Assembly (NCBI GenBank): GCA_964345075.1
Contig: CAYFPS010000001.1
Span: forward strand, 1 to 64,000
Direction: 5' to 3'
DNA from: CAYFPS01 sp964345075
GTDB lineage: Bacteria; CAIWAD01
DNA length: 64,000 nt
In this document: positions 43,701-51,663 of the stretch, piece by piece
How the letters are laid out: the number at the start of each line of letters is the position of its first letter
Numbering within the stretch: position 1 is the first letter of the stretch
The notes under the pieces: generated by a model
Seen by the model: the letters and a program-made list of their open reading frames with translations, nothing else
What the model was told of the DNA's origin: nothing
Database searches by the model: none
Program-made: the position numbers and the translations under genes

Positions 43701-43812
43701 GAATGCTTGATAAGGAGAGTGGGGCATTTCTCAAAGCCCTTCACGCCTGAGCGCACAATTCCTTTCTGACAAACGCAGCCACAGACAACTGCAAACTGCT
43801 TGCAAGTGAAGG

Positions 43813-44229
43813 TCAATCGCGCTGACATGTTGCCAGCTTGACCCCCAGCCAGGCCATCGGAAGATAAGCCAGCCCCAGGTCCAGCAGAATGAACCAAAGC
43901 GGTCCACCCACCATTTTGACCATCATGGCGCCACCCGCCAGAAAGAAGAAACCGATGACGAGCCCAAGCCGCATATGGTGTGATACAGCAATCTTCGCCG
44001 CAATGAATGCAGCAGCAAGTGTGCCAAGCGCATGTGCCAGGAAGGGAAAGATGAAGTGCCGCGGGGTGAAGAACTGAAAGGCGGCTTTGAAGTCTTCCAT
44101 TGTGGCCACAGTGACGCCTTCAGGCAGCGGAAAAACCTTGTGACCAAGGCCGACCAGCCAGGAGTTCAACATGCCGCCAAGGAAAAGACCGAGCAGCACG
44201 CCGCCCAGATTGCGCAGGAGAGATTTCAA
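43813..44229 (-). CDS. small four-helix membrane protein of unknown function
   Basis: 138 residues with four hydrophobic helices (GGVLLGLFLGGML; IFPFLAHALGTLAAAFIAAKI; LGLVIGFFFLAGGAMMV; WFILLDLGLAYLPMAWLG). No family recognised. Start appears to be TTG at 44229 with AAAGG ten bases upstream. Isolated from its neighbours by 100-160 bp on either side. Confidence 0.6.
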   Translation of the reverse strand: MKSLLRNLGGVLLGLFLGGMLNSWLVGLGHKVFPLPEGVTVATMEDFKAAFQFFTPRHFIFPFLAHALGTLAAAFIAAKIAVSHHMRLGLVIGFFFLAGGAMMVKMVGGPLWFILLDLGLAYLPMAWLGVKLATCQRD

Positions 44230-44246
44230 GAGTGAAATGCCTTTCT

Positions 44247-44261
44247 GTGTCTCGGAGACAC
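44247..44261. promoter_or_regulatory. 15-bp palindrome upstream of the membrane protein gene
   Basis: GTGTCTC, one base, GAGACAC: a perfect inverted repeat 17 bases before the TTG start at 44229. Position suits an operator; no regulator can be named. Confidence 0.35.
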
Positions 44262-44391
44262 TTAAGTGACAGGAAGGAACAAAGATAGGGACTCCAGCCT
44301 ACCGGCGGAAGTGCTGCGGCCAACACGCGTGATAGTGCTTGTTCAGAGAATTGAAGACGCCAACACAACCCATGTGTGCGGAATCACTTTG

Positions 44392-45087
44392 TCAGTTGGT
44401 GGCTGATATCTGCATTAAAACCGGCTCAACGACTTCTCTCCAGCGCCTGTAGCCTTCTTCATTCAAATGCAGTCCGTCTTCAACAAATACCGCTGAATCT
44501 GGAAGCCCTATGTCAGTAAGCAGGACACTGTCTGTCGCCACGTGATACAGCTGCTTGCGTGAATCACAATAACGGGCAATCAATTGATTGGCACGGTTCA
44601 TCTCCGGCCACAAGGCCCAGCGCATCAGACTGGGCTTGATAGGCAGGTAGACAATCGGAATCTCCCCAAAGTCCGCCCCAACTCGTGATACAAAGTCCTG
44701 ATAGTCGTCAAGCACCCGCTCAGCAGATTTTCTGGCAGCCACATCATTGTCGCCACAGTAGAAAACGATCATGCGCGGATCAAAGGGTTTTACAACCTGG
44801 TCGTAGTAATGGATCACATCTGAAATCTGTGCGCCACCGAAACCACGGTTGATTACCGTCATTTCGGGAAAGGCTGTGGCCGTCTCCCACATTCGAATGC
44901 TGGAGCTACCGACAAACAGGACGGCATTCTCTGGGTGACTGTTCTTGGCATCCCAGTGTGCAATTGCAGCCAGCTCACTGGCAAAGCGCGCCGGATCATC
45001 ATCATATGGGCGGGGCGGGTCGGCATTCTGGGCTGCCGCAAGAGGCAGGATCAAAAGCGCAACGAGTGCTAACACATGCTGTATCAC
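44392..45087 (-). CDS. secreted SGNH/GDSL-family hydrolase
   Basis: 231 residues: signal peptide (LALVALLILPLAAA), block I Ser in VLFVGSSSIRMWE, block II Gly in NRGFGGAQISD, block III Asn in FYCGDNDVA and block V in VEDGLHLNEEGYRRW (Asp and His). A periplasmic or secreted esterase or acetyl-hydrolase of sugars or lipids. The start codon is GTG at 45087 with AGAGG upstream; this GTG is the first three bases of a GTGATACA octamer. Confidence 0.85.
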   Translation of the reverse strand: MIQHVLALVALLILPLAAAQNADPPRPYDDDPARFASELAAIAHWDAKNSHPENAVLFVGSSSIRMWETATAFPEMTVINRGFGGAQISDVIHYYDQVVKPFDPRMIVFYCGDNDVAARKSAERVLDDYQDFVSRVGADFGEIPIVYLPIKPSLMRWALWPEMNRANQLIARYCDSRKQLYHVATDSVLLTDIGLPDSAVFVEDGLHLNEEGYRRWREVVEPVLMQISATN

Positions 45088-45122
45088 GGAAGCCTCTTTC
45101 GATTAACTCAAAAATGGACTAC

Positions 45123-45323
45123 TTATTTGCGACTGCGAATCTGTGTCACGCTTTCGCCGGCTATTCCCCAGTTATCCGTTTCTACTTCGTCGATGGTGAC
45201 AACGGTTGTCGCGGGATTCTTACCCAGAACATCGGCCAATAACTGTGTGACACCGAGAATCAGCTCGGCCTTCTGGCTGGCAGTAGCATCTTCGCGCGTG
45301 ATACGAATGTTGACGTAGGGCAT
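45123..45323 (-). CDS. 4-oxalocrotonate tautomerase-family protein
   Basis: 66 residues beginning Met-Pro (catalytic Pro1 after Met removal), PYVNIRITREDATASQKAEL, with the Arg-rich end (VTQIRSRK). Matches the tautomerase subunit size. GGGAG sits seven bases before the ATG. Reaction unknown; not in an aromatic degradation cluster. Confidence 0.82.
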   Translation of the reverse strand: MPYVNIRITREDATASQKAELILGVTQLLADVLGKNPATTVVTIDEVETDNWGIAGESVTQIRSRK

Positions 45324-45501
45324 GTCGCACTCCCTTCAAGGATGATCAGCCAGATGCATCAGGTTGAAGATAAGACAGGTTCACCGGAGGGATCTGTTGA
45401 ACAGCTCGCGGCAATCGGCTCGGACAGGCCGGTATTGACCATTCACCAAGGAGGCCGGATCTTGAAGCGTCCCCCCAAGTAGATCAAGCAAGGAGACAAT
45501 C

Positions 45502-45999
45502 ATGCACGAGAGAAGCATCGAGCTGTTGAACAAGGCAGCCGCGGACGAAATGGCCGCCATTCATCAATACATGTATTTCCACTTTCATTGTGATGATCAG
45601 GGCTACGACCTGCTGGCCAACCTCTTCAAGCGCACGGCCATTGACGAAATGATTCATGTGGAAACCTTGGCCGAGCGCATCCTTTTCCTGAAGGGTGATG
45701 TGGACCTGACTCCCGCTCATCCCGTTCATCGCATTCATGATGTAAAGGAAATGCTGCTGAAGGCCACGGAAATGGAAAAGGAAAGCGCCCACGATTACAA
45801 TGTCTGGGCCAATGAATGCTCGGCCAATGCCGACAGCGTTTCCAAGAAGCTCTTCGAGGAGCTGGTTCTTGACGAAGAGCGCCACTTCGACCAGTACGAC
45901 ACCGAGCTGGACAATCTGGCTCGTTTTGGTGATCAGTACCTGGCCCTGCAGTCCATCGAACGCTCAAAGAATCGCGGTGCAGGAAAGCCCGAGGCCTGA
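45502..45999 (+). CDS. bfr: bacterioferritin
   Basis: 165-residue four-helix ferritin-like protein with di-iron ligands in AADEMAAIHQYM, AIDEMIHVETLAERILFL and LVLDEERHFDQYDTEL. The Met in DEMIH is at the position of the haem ligand of bacterioferritin, and length agrees. Stores iron and detoxifies peroxide. AAGGAG precedes the ATG. A strong terminator follows 25 bases after the stop. Confidence 0.88.
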   Translation: MHERSIELLNKAAADEMAAIHQYMYFHFHCDDQGYDLLANLFKRTAIDEMIHVETLAERILFLKGDVDLTPAHPVHRIHDVKEMLLKATEMEKESAHDYNVWANECSANADSVSKKLFEELVLDEERHFDQYDTELDNLARFGDQYLALQSIERSKNRGAGKPEA

Positions 46000-46024
46000 T
46001 TCATCGACACAGCAAAACTCCAAG

Positions 46025-46053
46025 GCGCTGATCCTCGTGGTCGGCGCTTTTTT
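46025..46053 (+). terminator. intrinsic terminator of bfr
   Basis: GCGCTGATC (46025-46033) pairs with GGTCGGCGC (46039-46047) with two G-U pairs and a 5-base loop; six T follow. Confidence 0.85.
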
Positions 46054-46139
46054 GTCAGGCAGGCTTGACGGAGGGGTGGTCGGTAGCTTTGAAGGCCAGT
46101 GGCTTGACCAAGTGCCGATTTATCGGCGCGCAGGGCAAG

Positions 46140-46215
46140 CCCTGGCGAAGTGCCGATTCATCGGCACGGCTCCGCTTCAGCCAGGACCGTCTTCGGGCCG
46201 CCGATGAAGCGGTCT
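46140..46215 (-). repeat. third copy of the window-start repeat, inverted
   Basis: The complement of this segment (from CAGACCGCTTCATCGG to CTTCGCCAGGG) matches the repeat units at 1-254, including the GTGCCGAT/ATCGGCAC inverted repeat. A second, decayed half (AAGTGCCGATTTATCGGC) lies just before it at 46110-46128. Confidence 0.8.
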
Positions 46216-46240
46216 GACTGGCTACTGGCACCTGCTCCCC

Positions 46241-46432
46241 CTACAACCACCACCACAACTCCTTCACCCAATCACCCGCCCGCCTGCAAAATTGAAAGAG
46301 TGAAGCCAGCACCCAGGAAATGAGCAGTCTGCCCACGATGCCAAGCTCCAGACTGCTCACCGTGGAAAGCAGCAGAAAGGCGACGACAAAGACGAAAAGC
46401 GCCCCCAAAATGCGTTCTGTTTTACTGTTCAC
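46241..46432 (-). CDS. small membrane protein, 63 residues
   Basis: Translation from GTG at 46432 (GAGGAG five bases upstream) gives MNSKTERILGALFVFVVAF... with two hydrophobic helices and a C-terminal ELWWWL. The longer frame to 46639 runs through the flagellin promoter region and is unlikely. No family recognised. Confidence 0.5.
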   Translation of the reverse strand: MNSKTERILGALFVFVVAFLLLSTVSSLELGIVGRLLISWVLASLFQFCRRAGDWVKELWWWL

Positions 46433-46447
46433 ACCACTCCTCACGGC

Positions 46448-46474
46448 TAAAAGTCTAAAACATAGTGCCGGTTC
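46448..46474 (+). promoter_or_regulatory. sigma-28 (FliA)-type promoter, flagellin gene 2
   Basis: TAAA (46448-46451), exactly 15 bases, GCCGGTTC (46467-46474); GCCG core perfect. Predicts a ~170-base leader for the flagellin at 46654. Confidence 0.65.
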
Positions 46475-46653
46475 AACATGGATCCAACTCAAGCTTTTTT
46501 CGAAAGCTCCGACAAGAGCTTTGTCATTGACCTGCAGGTGTTGGTGAGAGCCCTGTGGCGTCAAGGATGTCATTGCAATCCTGGTAGAACAGAAGCAAAA
46601 GAGAGTTCGAAGGATTTGGTAAGCAGGTCGCAATTCCAATGGGGGATTGACTG

Positions 46654-47508
46654 ATGAGTTTGAGAATCAACCAAAATCCGCTGGCCATCGGCGTCCACCG
46701 TCAACTCGGTACGACGCAGCTGGCGCTAGACCAGGCTGTCACCCGGCTCTCATCCGGCCTGCGCATCAACTATGCGTGGGACGACCCGGCGGGACTGGCT
46801 GTGTCTGAGCGGATGCGTGCTCAGATCTCGGGCATGGTGGAGGCGGAGCGCAACGCCAACTACGCCATCAACATGCTCGCAACTGCCGAAGGTGCGTTGT
46901 CCACCATCGATGAAAAGCTGATTCGCATGAGGGCGCTGGCCATTGAAGCCAGTAACGGCACAATGAGCTCCCTCGACCGCAGCTATCTGGACACAGAGTT
47001 CCAGCAGCTGAAGAGCGAAATCACGCGAATTGCCGAGGTGACCAACTACAATGGCATCAACCTGATCGACGGCACGTACTCAGAAGGTGCTGGAGGAATT
47101 GGCGGGCTTGGAATCAAGCTGCACATCGGAACCTACAATGTGTCCAACCAGGATTACTACTACGTAAACCTGGCCGACATGACGGCGTCTGGCCTCGGTT
47201 TGACGGGAGTTAATCTCCTGTCTACGGCCGCATCTCAGAGCGCCATCGACACCATGGACACGGTGATTAACACCAAGGACACCGAGCGCACGCGAATTGG
47301 TTCCTATGTGACACGCCTACAGGCGACGGTGCAGAATCTGCAGATTTCGCGCGAAAACACGGTGGCATCCGAAAGCCAGATCCGCGATGCGGACATGGCT
47401 GAAGAGATGGCTGCCTTCACGCGGGCCCAGATTCTGATGCAGTCCGGCGTGGCCATGCAGGCTCAGGCCAATCAGCTGCCTCAGCTTGTATCACAGCTGA
47501 TCGGCTGA
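46654..47508 (+). CDS. fliC: flagellin, second copy
   Basis: 284 residues, same length as the gene at 41249 and identical over most positions. Differences cluster at residues 18-30 (GTTQLALDQ), in the short central part (SEGAGGIGGLG; GVNLLSTAAS) and at the last residues (LPQLVSQLIG). GGGGGA lies before the ATG. Two near-identical flagellins 4.5 kb apart, each with its own sigma-28-type promoter, point to duplication and possible use in different filament segments or conditions. No other flagellar gene is in the window. Confidence 0.95.
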   Translation: MSLRINQNPLAIGVHRQLGTTQLALDQAVTRLSSGLRINYAWDDPAGLAVSERMRAQISGMVEAERNANYAINMLATAEGALSTIDEKLIRMRALAIEASNGTMSSLDRSYLDTEFQQLKSEITRIAEVTNYNGINLIDGTYSEGAGGIGGLGIKLHIGTYNVSNQDYYYVNLADMTASGLGLTGVNLLSTAASQSAIDTMDTVINTKDTERTRIGSYVTRLQATVQNLQISRENTVASESQIRDADMAEEMAAFTRAQILMQSGVAMQAQANQLPQLVSQLIG

Positions 47509-47535
47509 TCGATTTCCTCGGTCAGTACAGAATGG

Positions 47536-47565
47536 GAAGAAGCCGGTCGCGAGATCGGTTTCTTC
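47536..47565. terminator. bidirectional terminator hairpin after flagellin gene 2
   Basis: GAAGAAGCCG pairs with CGGTTTCTTC (one G-U) around a 10-base loop. It lies between the flagellin stop and the convergent stop at 47564. The T-run is poor, so efficiency is doubtful. Confidence 0.5.
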
Positions 47566-48931
47566 ATTTCTGAAAGCTCCAACCAAGCCTGATCCAGGCA
47601 TCCCGCTCCTGAACTCCCGCCTGCAGCGCAATCGAATTCCCATTCCGGCGAAGCTGCAATCCAGCAATCGCCACCTGACTGCCAGCACGCAGATAGCGTG
47701 AGCCCACAAGCCCGGGTGTGGAGCCCGGCACCCATGCACCTGTATCACCATCAGTAGAAATAGTCAGGATCAATCGTGATACAAGATCCCAGCGATTGGC
47801 CCGTCTACTTCCCTCCACCTGGAAGGCAAGAGCAGAAAAGGACTTGTCACCTTCGCTTCTCTGGCGATATTCCAGCCGGACTCCGCCTGAATTCGACGCC
47901 CTCTCAACGCGAAGCAGTCTCGCTGCAGCTCCGGCTGCTTCCACCCCTTCGTCAATTAGCGAGCTGCGCGCGACGAGCTCCCAGCCCGCTGGAAGCAAGT
48001 GCGGGGCCACACATTCCCAGACAAGGCGCGTTTTTGCCGGGCCATCATCAGGCACTTCCCGGCGAAGCTCGGAGCGCAGGCGGAGGCGATCGATCCGTCC
48101 CTGCCAGGCAAGCGCCAGCGCTCGGCCACTCCGAGGCGCAAGTACTGGACGCGACCAGATGCCTTCCGTAAAAGAACTCCTCCAGGCAGCCACTCGCCAG
48201 ATTCCCTGCGTAGACCGTCTTAGCGATAGATCAACCAGGGCAAGTTTCGCCTCGCCAGTATGGAGGATTGTGCCAAGAAGCAGGGAGCCCACCGGCCGCT
48301 GCAGGCGCAGACTTCCATAGGTCTGTTGCTGGCGCAGGGGCTCGCGCGCACGCCGGACAGCCAGCAGCACTTCGGCAGCTCCCCTTTCACCTTCCTGTCG
48401 AAGGCCGGCCAGGACAAGCTGATCCTGCCAGGCATTGATTCGCGCCGCCTTGTCCGGGCTTCGCACAAGATCCAGCGCATAGCCTTCTTTATCTGCCCGT
48501 GTATCACGCCAGGATTGTGCAAGGCCCAGTGTAAGCACACGCCGCTTACCGGCTTCCAGACAAATCCCCCGTTCGCCCTGCTGCCAGGTGCTGGCTGTAG
48601 CCGGTCCGGGCCTGATCAGACGCATACCGCTTGTGGGAAAGGAAAGGCGTGACCCGCGACCGACAAGGCCCAGGCGATCGCGCAAGTGCATGTCGCCAGC
48701 CAGCAGCCGGAAGTTGCTTGCCCGCCAGGCAAGAGCTCCACTCAGTCGCGCCAGCGGCAGCTCGCCCCTTTCCTGCCTGCTGCTTGCCGTTAGCGACCAT
48801 GTATCACCGGAAAGCATGGCGCCCTGGTTCAGCCGCCAATCATGCGGCTCATTGAGCAGCAGACTGCCATTGCTCTGCCACTTCGCACTCGCCGTACTCA
48901 ACAGCACCAGTATTGCCATCAGGTAGATCAC
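47564..48931 (-). CDS. putative outer-membrane beta-barrel protein
   Basis: 455 residues, signal peptide (MAILVLLSTASA), then many alternating short amphipathic strands with Arg-rich turns and a C-terminal aromatic (WIRLGWSFQK), suggesting a large barrel. The segment LAGDMHLRDRLGLVGRG loosely recalls the GDYRxxFGQGL block of helix-hairpin-helix/barrel proteins of Bacteroidota, but no HhH domain is present. GTG start, with AGGAGG nine bases upstream and the GTGA overlap to the preceding gene. A TGTATCAC octamer fills the gap between ribosome site and start. Confidence 0.55.
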   Translation of the reverse strand: MIYLMAILVLLSTASAKWQSNGSLLLNEPHDWRLNQGAMLSGDTWSLTASSRQERGELPLARLSGALAWRASNFRLLAGDMHLRDRLGLVGRGSRLSFPTSGMRLIRPGPATASTWQQGERGICLEAGKRRVLTLGLAQSWRDTRADKEGYALDLVRSPDKAARINAWQDQLVLAGLRQEGERGAAEVLLAVRRAREPLRQQQTYGSLRLQRPVGSLLLGTILHTGEAKLALVDLSLRRSTQGIWRVAAWRSSFTEGIWSRPVLAPRSGRALALAWQGRIDRLRLRSELRREVPDDGPAKTRLVWECVAPHLLPAGWELVARSSLIDEGVEAAGAAARLLRVERASNSGGVRLEYRQRSEGDKSFSALAFQVEGSRRANRWDLVSRLILTISTDGDTGAWVPGSTPGLVGSRYLRAGSQVAIAGLQLRRNGNSIALQAGVQERDAWIRLGWSFQK

Positions 48932-49686
48932 TGTGATACACCTCCTGATGATTGCCAGCCAAGTGACCAGATCTCGCTGGCAGGCAGAACCGGGTGCAGC
49001 AGCAGATCCAGCTTGACCTGAAAGGTGGCGATCATAAATCCGCCGCGCACACGCCAGCCGCGCCCGACCCGCCAGCCCAGTCCAAGCGTGAGGGGCCTTC
49101 TTCGCCAGGCAATTGCCAGCTCTTCTTCTGCTCTTAGAAGGCTTGTATCACGGAAGATGTCGTAGCGCAGATCAAGTGAACTGCCAATCCGGGCGATCAA
49201 GGCGAGTGAGGCGCGAACACGCTTCTGTCCGGGTGAGAGTTCGACAAGCGCATTCAACTTCAGCCCACCCGTCCCGCGACTGAGGGCTACAAGGCCTGCT
49301 GGGTAAATCTGGCCATCCGCATTTTCAAAGCGTTCACTCTCCGCAATCAGCCCGCCGTGGAGCGTTCCCTGATTTGTATCACGACCAAGCACAAGACCGG
49401 CCCTGATTCGCTCATAGATGTCGAGCTTCTGCTGGCTTAAAAGCAGCGCCAGGCGGGTTTTCCCCCTGCCAAGATCAAGCGCCAGCCGGTTCTCAACAAG
49501 CGCCGGCAGACCAAAAGGCTTTAGCTGCTGAAGGCAAAGCGCAGGCCCTGCATTCGCTGGCAACCGATGCTCAAAGAAAGCCTCGGGGCCTTCGCTGCAA
49601 TCGCCATTGCGAAGAAACAGGAGCCACAGGATGCCGACGATCGCTTTCCATTTGATAAGATGGGCGGACACAAGGAGACGAAGCAT
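48928..49686 (-). CDS. putative envelope beta-barrel or beta-rich protein
   Basis: 252 residues: signal-like N-terminus (WKAIVGILWLLFL), then alternating strands (LALDLGRGKTRLALLLSQQ; RVRASLALIARIGSSLDLRYD; LTLGLGWRVGRGWRVRGGF) consistent with a barrel. No family recognised. AAGGA lies eight bases before the ATG at 49686. Its ATG overlaps the ATG of the divergent porD-like gene within CATG. It is translationally coupled to the larger barrel gene that follows. Confidence 0.55.
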   Translation of the reverse strand: MLRLLVSAHLIKWKAIVGILWLLFLRNGDCSEGPEAFFEHRLPANAGPALCLQQLKPFGLPALVENRLALDLGRGKTRLALLLSQQKLDIYERIRAGLVLGRDTNQGTLHGGLIAESERFENADGQIYPAGLVALSRGTGGLKLNALVELSPGQKRVRASLALIARIGSSLDLRYDIFRDTSLLRAEEELAIAWRRRPLTLGLGWRVGRGWRVRGGFMIATFQVKLDLLLHPVLPASEIWSLGWQSSGGVSQ

Positions 49687-50524
49687 GGTGCGATTCCTTT
49701 TTCTGCTGGTGCTGGCCCTCAAGGTTTCTGCGCTGGTGATTGAGCCGGATATCAACATCAACACCGAAACCCTCAAGCCCGAGCAGCGCGAGGAGCTGTT
49801 CAACTTGAAGGAGCGGCTGGAGGCTTATCTGACCGACGAGGACTGGGATCCCGAGGAGGAGCATCTCCACATCGGTTTTCCGCTGGCCATCCAGTTCCGC
49901 ACTGCCATTGAGGTTGGAGCAGGTTGGGAATACACGGCACTCTTTGCTTCTGGCAACAAGAGCGATATCAACTATGACGAAAGCGCCTGGCGCTTCCAGG
50001 TTCCTTCCGGTCGCTTCGAGTTCAGTCAGGATGTCAACGACAGCTTCCTGGCAATGATCAACTATCACCTCTTCCTGATCATTGGCTATGAATACGACCG
50101 ACTGGGCGAGTTCGCTGGCGAAGAGTTCTTTCAGCGCGCCCGCCAGGCCGGCATGCTGGCCCGCCTGGATGAGCGCAGCGATGGCTGGGATCGCCGCATG
50201 CAGACCATGGAAGAACTGCTGGATCCGCGCAATCAGAACCTGCGCAGCCTGCGCTGGGTAACCCACACCGCCTTCTGGTTCCGCAGCGTCATGAAGAACG
50301 ACTACGAAGCCTGGAAAGCCATTCGACTGGCGCTGGACATCGCCGAGGAGATCGATAATCCCGGCAAACTCAGCGGCTGGTTCAAGGCCAACTTCGAAAG
50401 CATTGTCGAGATCCTCGTCAAGGGCAAGGATCAGGACGCGCTCTTTCTGCTGATGAGGCTGGATAATCTCGATCCGCAGCGCACGGAATACTATCAGGAG
50501 CAGCTGCTGCGTTTCAACCGATAA
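49685..50524 (+). CDS. porD: type IX secretion-associated protein PorD (DUF4835 family)
   Basis: 279 residues from ATG 49685 (AAGGAG upstream). Signal peptide (RFLFLLVLALKVSA), then INTETLKPEQREELFNLKERLEAYL matching the family opening (N-S-x-x-I, then a helix ending in a short Trp segment), YHLFLIIGYEYDRLGEFAGEEFFQRARQ and a C-terminal helical part. PorD is needed for T9SS function in Bacteroidota; its exact role is unknown. Support is pattern recognition rather than alignment. Confidence 0.7.
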   Translation: MVRFLFLLVLALKVSALVIEPDININTETLKPEQREELFNLKERLEAYLTDEDWDPEEEHLHIGFPLAIQFRTAIEVGAGWEYTALFASGNKSDINYDESAWRFQVPSGRFEFSQDVNDSFLAMINYHLFLIIGYEYDRLGEFAGEEFFQRARQAGMLARLDERSDGWDRRMQTMEELLDPRNQNLRSLRWVTHTAFWFRSVMKNDYEAWKAIRLALDIAEEIDNPGKLSGWFKANFESIVEILVKGKDQDALFLLMRLDNLDPQRTEYYQEQLLRFNR

Positions 50525-50707
50525 TGTGCCTGACAGGTTGCGGCCTTTTCAAAAAAGCGCACAAAAAAAGAGCGGACTGTCCCATCTGCCTGACACCGAC
50601 CGTCACTTCAAGCCTGTGTGCCCGGACACTCTCTTTACTGGAAGAAAATCACTGCTTGCCTTTTGAAAAGCTCTTCACTAAGCTCATGTGAATCAAGGAA
50701 ACCACGC

Positions 50708-51136
50708 GTGAAGCCAATCCAGCTTATCCTCAGTCTTCTGCTGCTGCCAATCATGGCCGTGGCCGTTGAGCTGCTCGACTTTCAGGGCACGGTCCTGGAC
50801 GAGCAGACCGTTGAGCTGCGCTGGCTGGTGGACCGGGTAGACAACCTGACTGCCTTCGAGATTGAACGCTCCACCGATAACGAGCACTTCTCGCCCGTGA
50901 GCACCCCGATTCCGGCCAACTCTTCGCTGGAATACTTCCTGCTGGATCAACCCGGCGTACAGGCCGCCAGCAACCGTGGTCAGCAGATCGACATGGATCA
51001 GACCTACTACTATCGCCTCTATTACATCCTGGATGACCAGAGCCGTGTTTCCGCCAGCCCACAGTCGGTGGAAGTGAGTTTTGTGATGAATACGGTGAGT
51101 GTGACCTGGGGTTCGATCAAGGCCATGTTCCGCTAG
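50708..51136 (+). CDS. small secreted Fn3-like domain protein
   Basis: 142 residues from GTG 50708 (AAGGA eight bases upstream): signal peptide KPIQLILSLLLLPIMAVA, then one Fn3-like domain (VELRWLVDRVDNLTAFEIERS; TYYYRLYYILDDQSRVSAS). The longer ATG frame from 50618 crosses non-coding-looking sequence. It converges on the next gene with 4 bp overlap. Function unknown; follows porD, so perhaps envelope-associated. Confidence 0.65.
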   Translation: MKPIQLILSLLLLPIMAVAVELLDFQGTVLDEQTVELRWLVDRVDNLTAFEIERSTDNEHFSPVSTPIPANSSLEYFLLDQPGVQAASNRGQQIDMDQTYYYRLYYILDDQSRVSASPQSVEVSFVMNTVSVTWGSIKAMFR

Positions 51137-51663
51137 TCGGCGGAAAGACTTCCCTCTTCCAGCAAGGATGCCAATCGGGCCGCGCGCCACAGGCCGAGTT
51201 CGCTCTCGATTTCCGTGATCAACTGGCGGCGTCCGACCATCACCAGACTGTCCAGAACCTGCAGCTGAGCCAGATCTTCCTTCAGGGCGAAGTTGTAGTC
51301 ATTCTGATCGGCTGAAAGCTCGGCAAGCCGCTCGCGAAGTTTTCCGGCCTGTCGATCCAGATCCGCCTGGGCCTGCTTCCAGCCTTCCCACAAAGGGAAA
51401 AAGCGCTGCCCCATGGGCCCGTCCAGCGCGAGTTCGCGGGACAGCCGTGCACTTTCGTCGATGGCAGGCTGCTGGCGGTCATTCATCACCCGCTCCATCT
51501 TGTCACTACGCAGGCGCAGACCCAGCACGACCATCAAAAGGGCAAAACCAAGCAGCGCCACCTGCAGCAGGCGTGCCCGTGAGCGCGTCATGTTGCTTTC
51601 CCGCTCCTTGCCGAACTTCTCATACCAGAGGCGGGCGGCTTCGCGCTGTTGTTCTTCGTTCAT
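51133..51663 (-). CDS. single-pass membrane protein with coiled coil, unknown function
   Basis: 176 residues: short charged N-terminus, one transmembrane helix near residues 31-50 (LLQVALLGFALLMVVLGL), then a long helical, charged segment (WKQAQADLDRQAGKLRERLAEL) likely to be coiled coil. ATGA overlap couples it to the PorQ-like gene before it. No family recognised. Confidence 0.6.
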   Translation of the reverse strand: MNEEQQREAARLWYEKFGKERESNMTRSRARLLQVALLGFALLMVVLGLRLRSDKMERVMNDRQQPAIDESARLSRELALDGPMGQRFFPLWEGWKQAQADLDRQAGKLRERLAELSADQNDYNFALKEDLAQLQVLDSLVMVGRRQLITEIESELGLWRAARLASLLEEGSLSAD

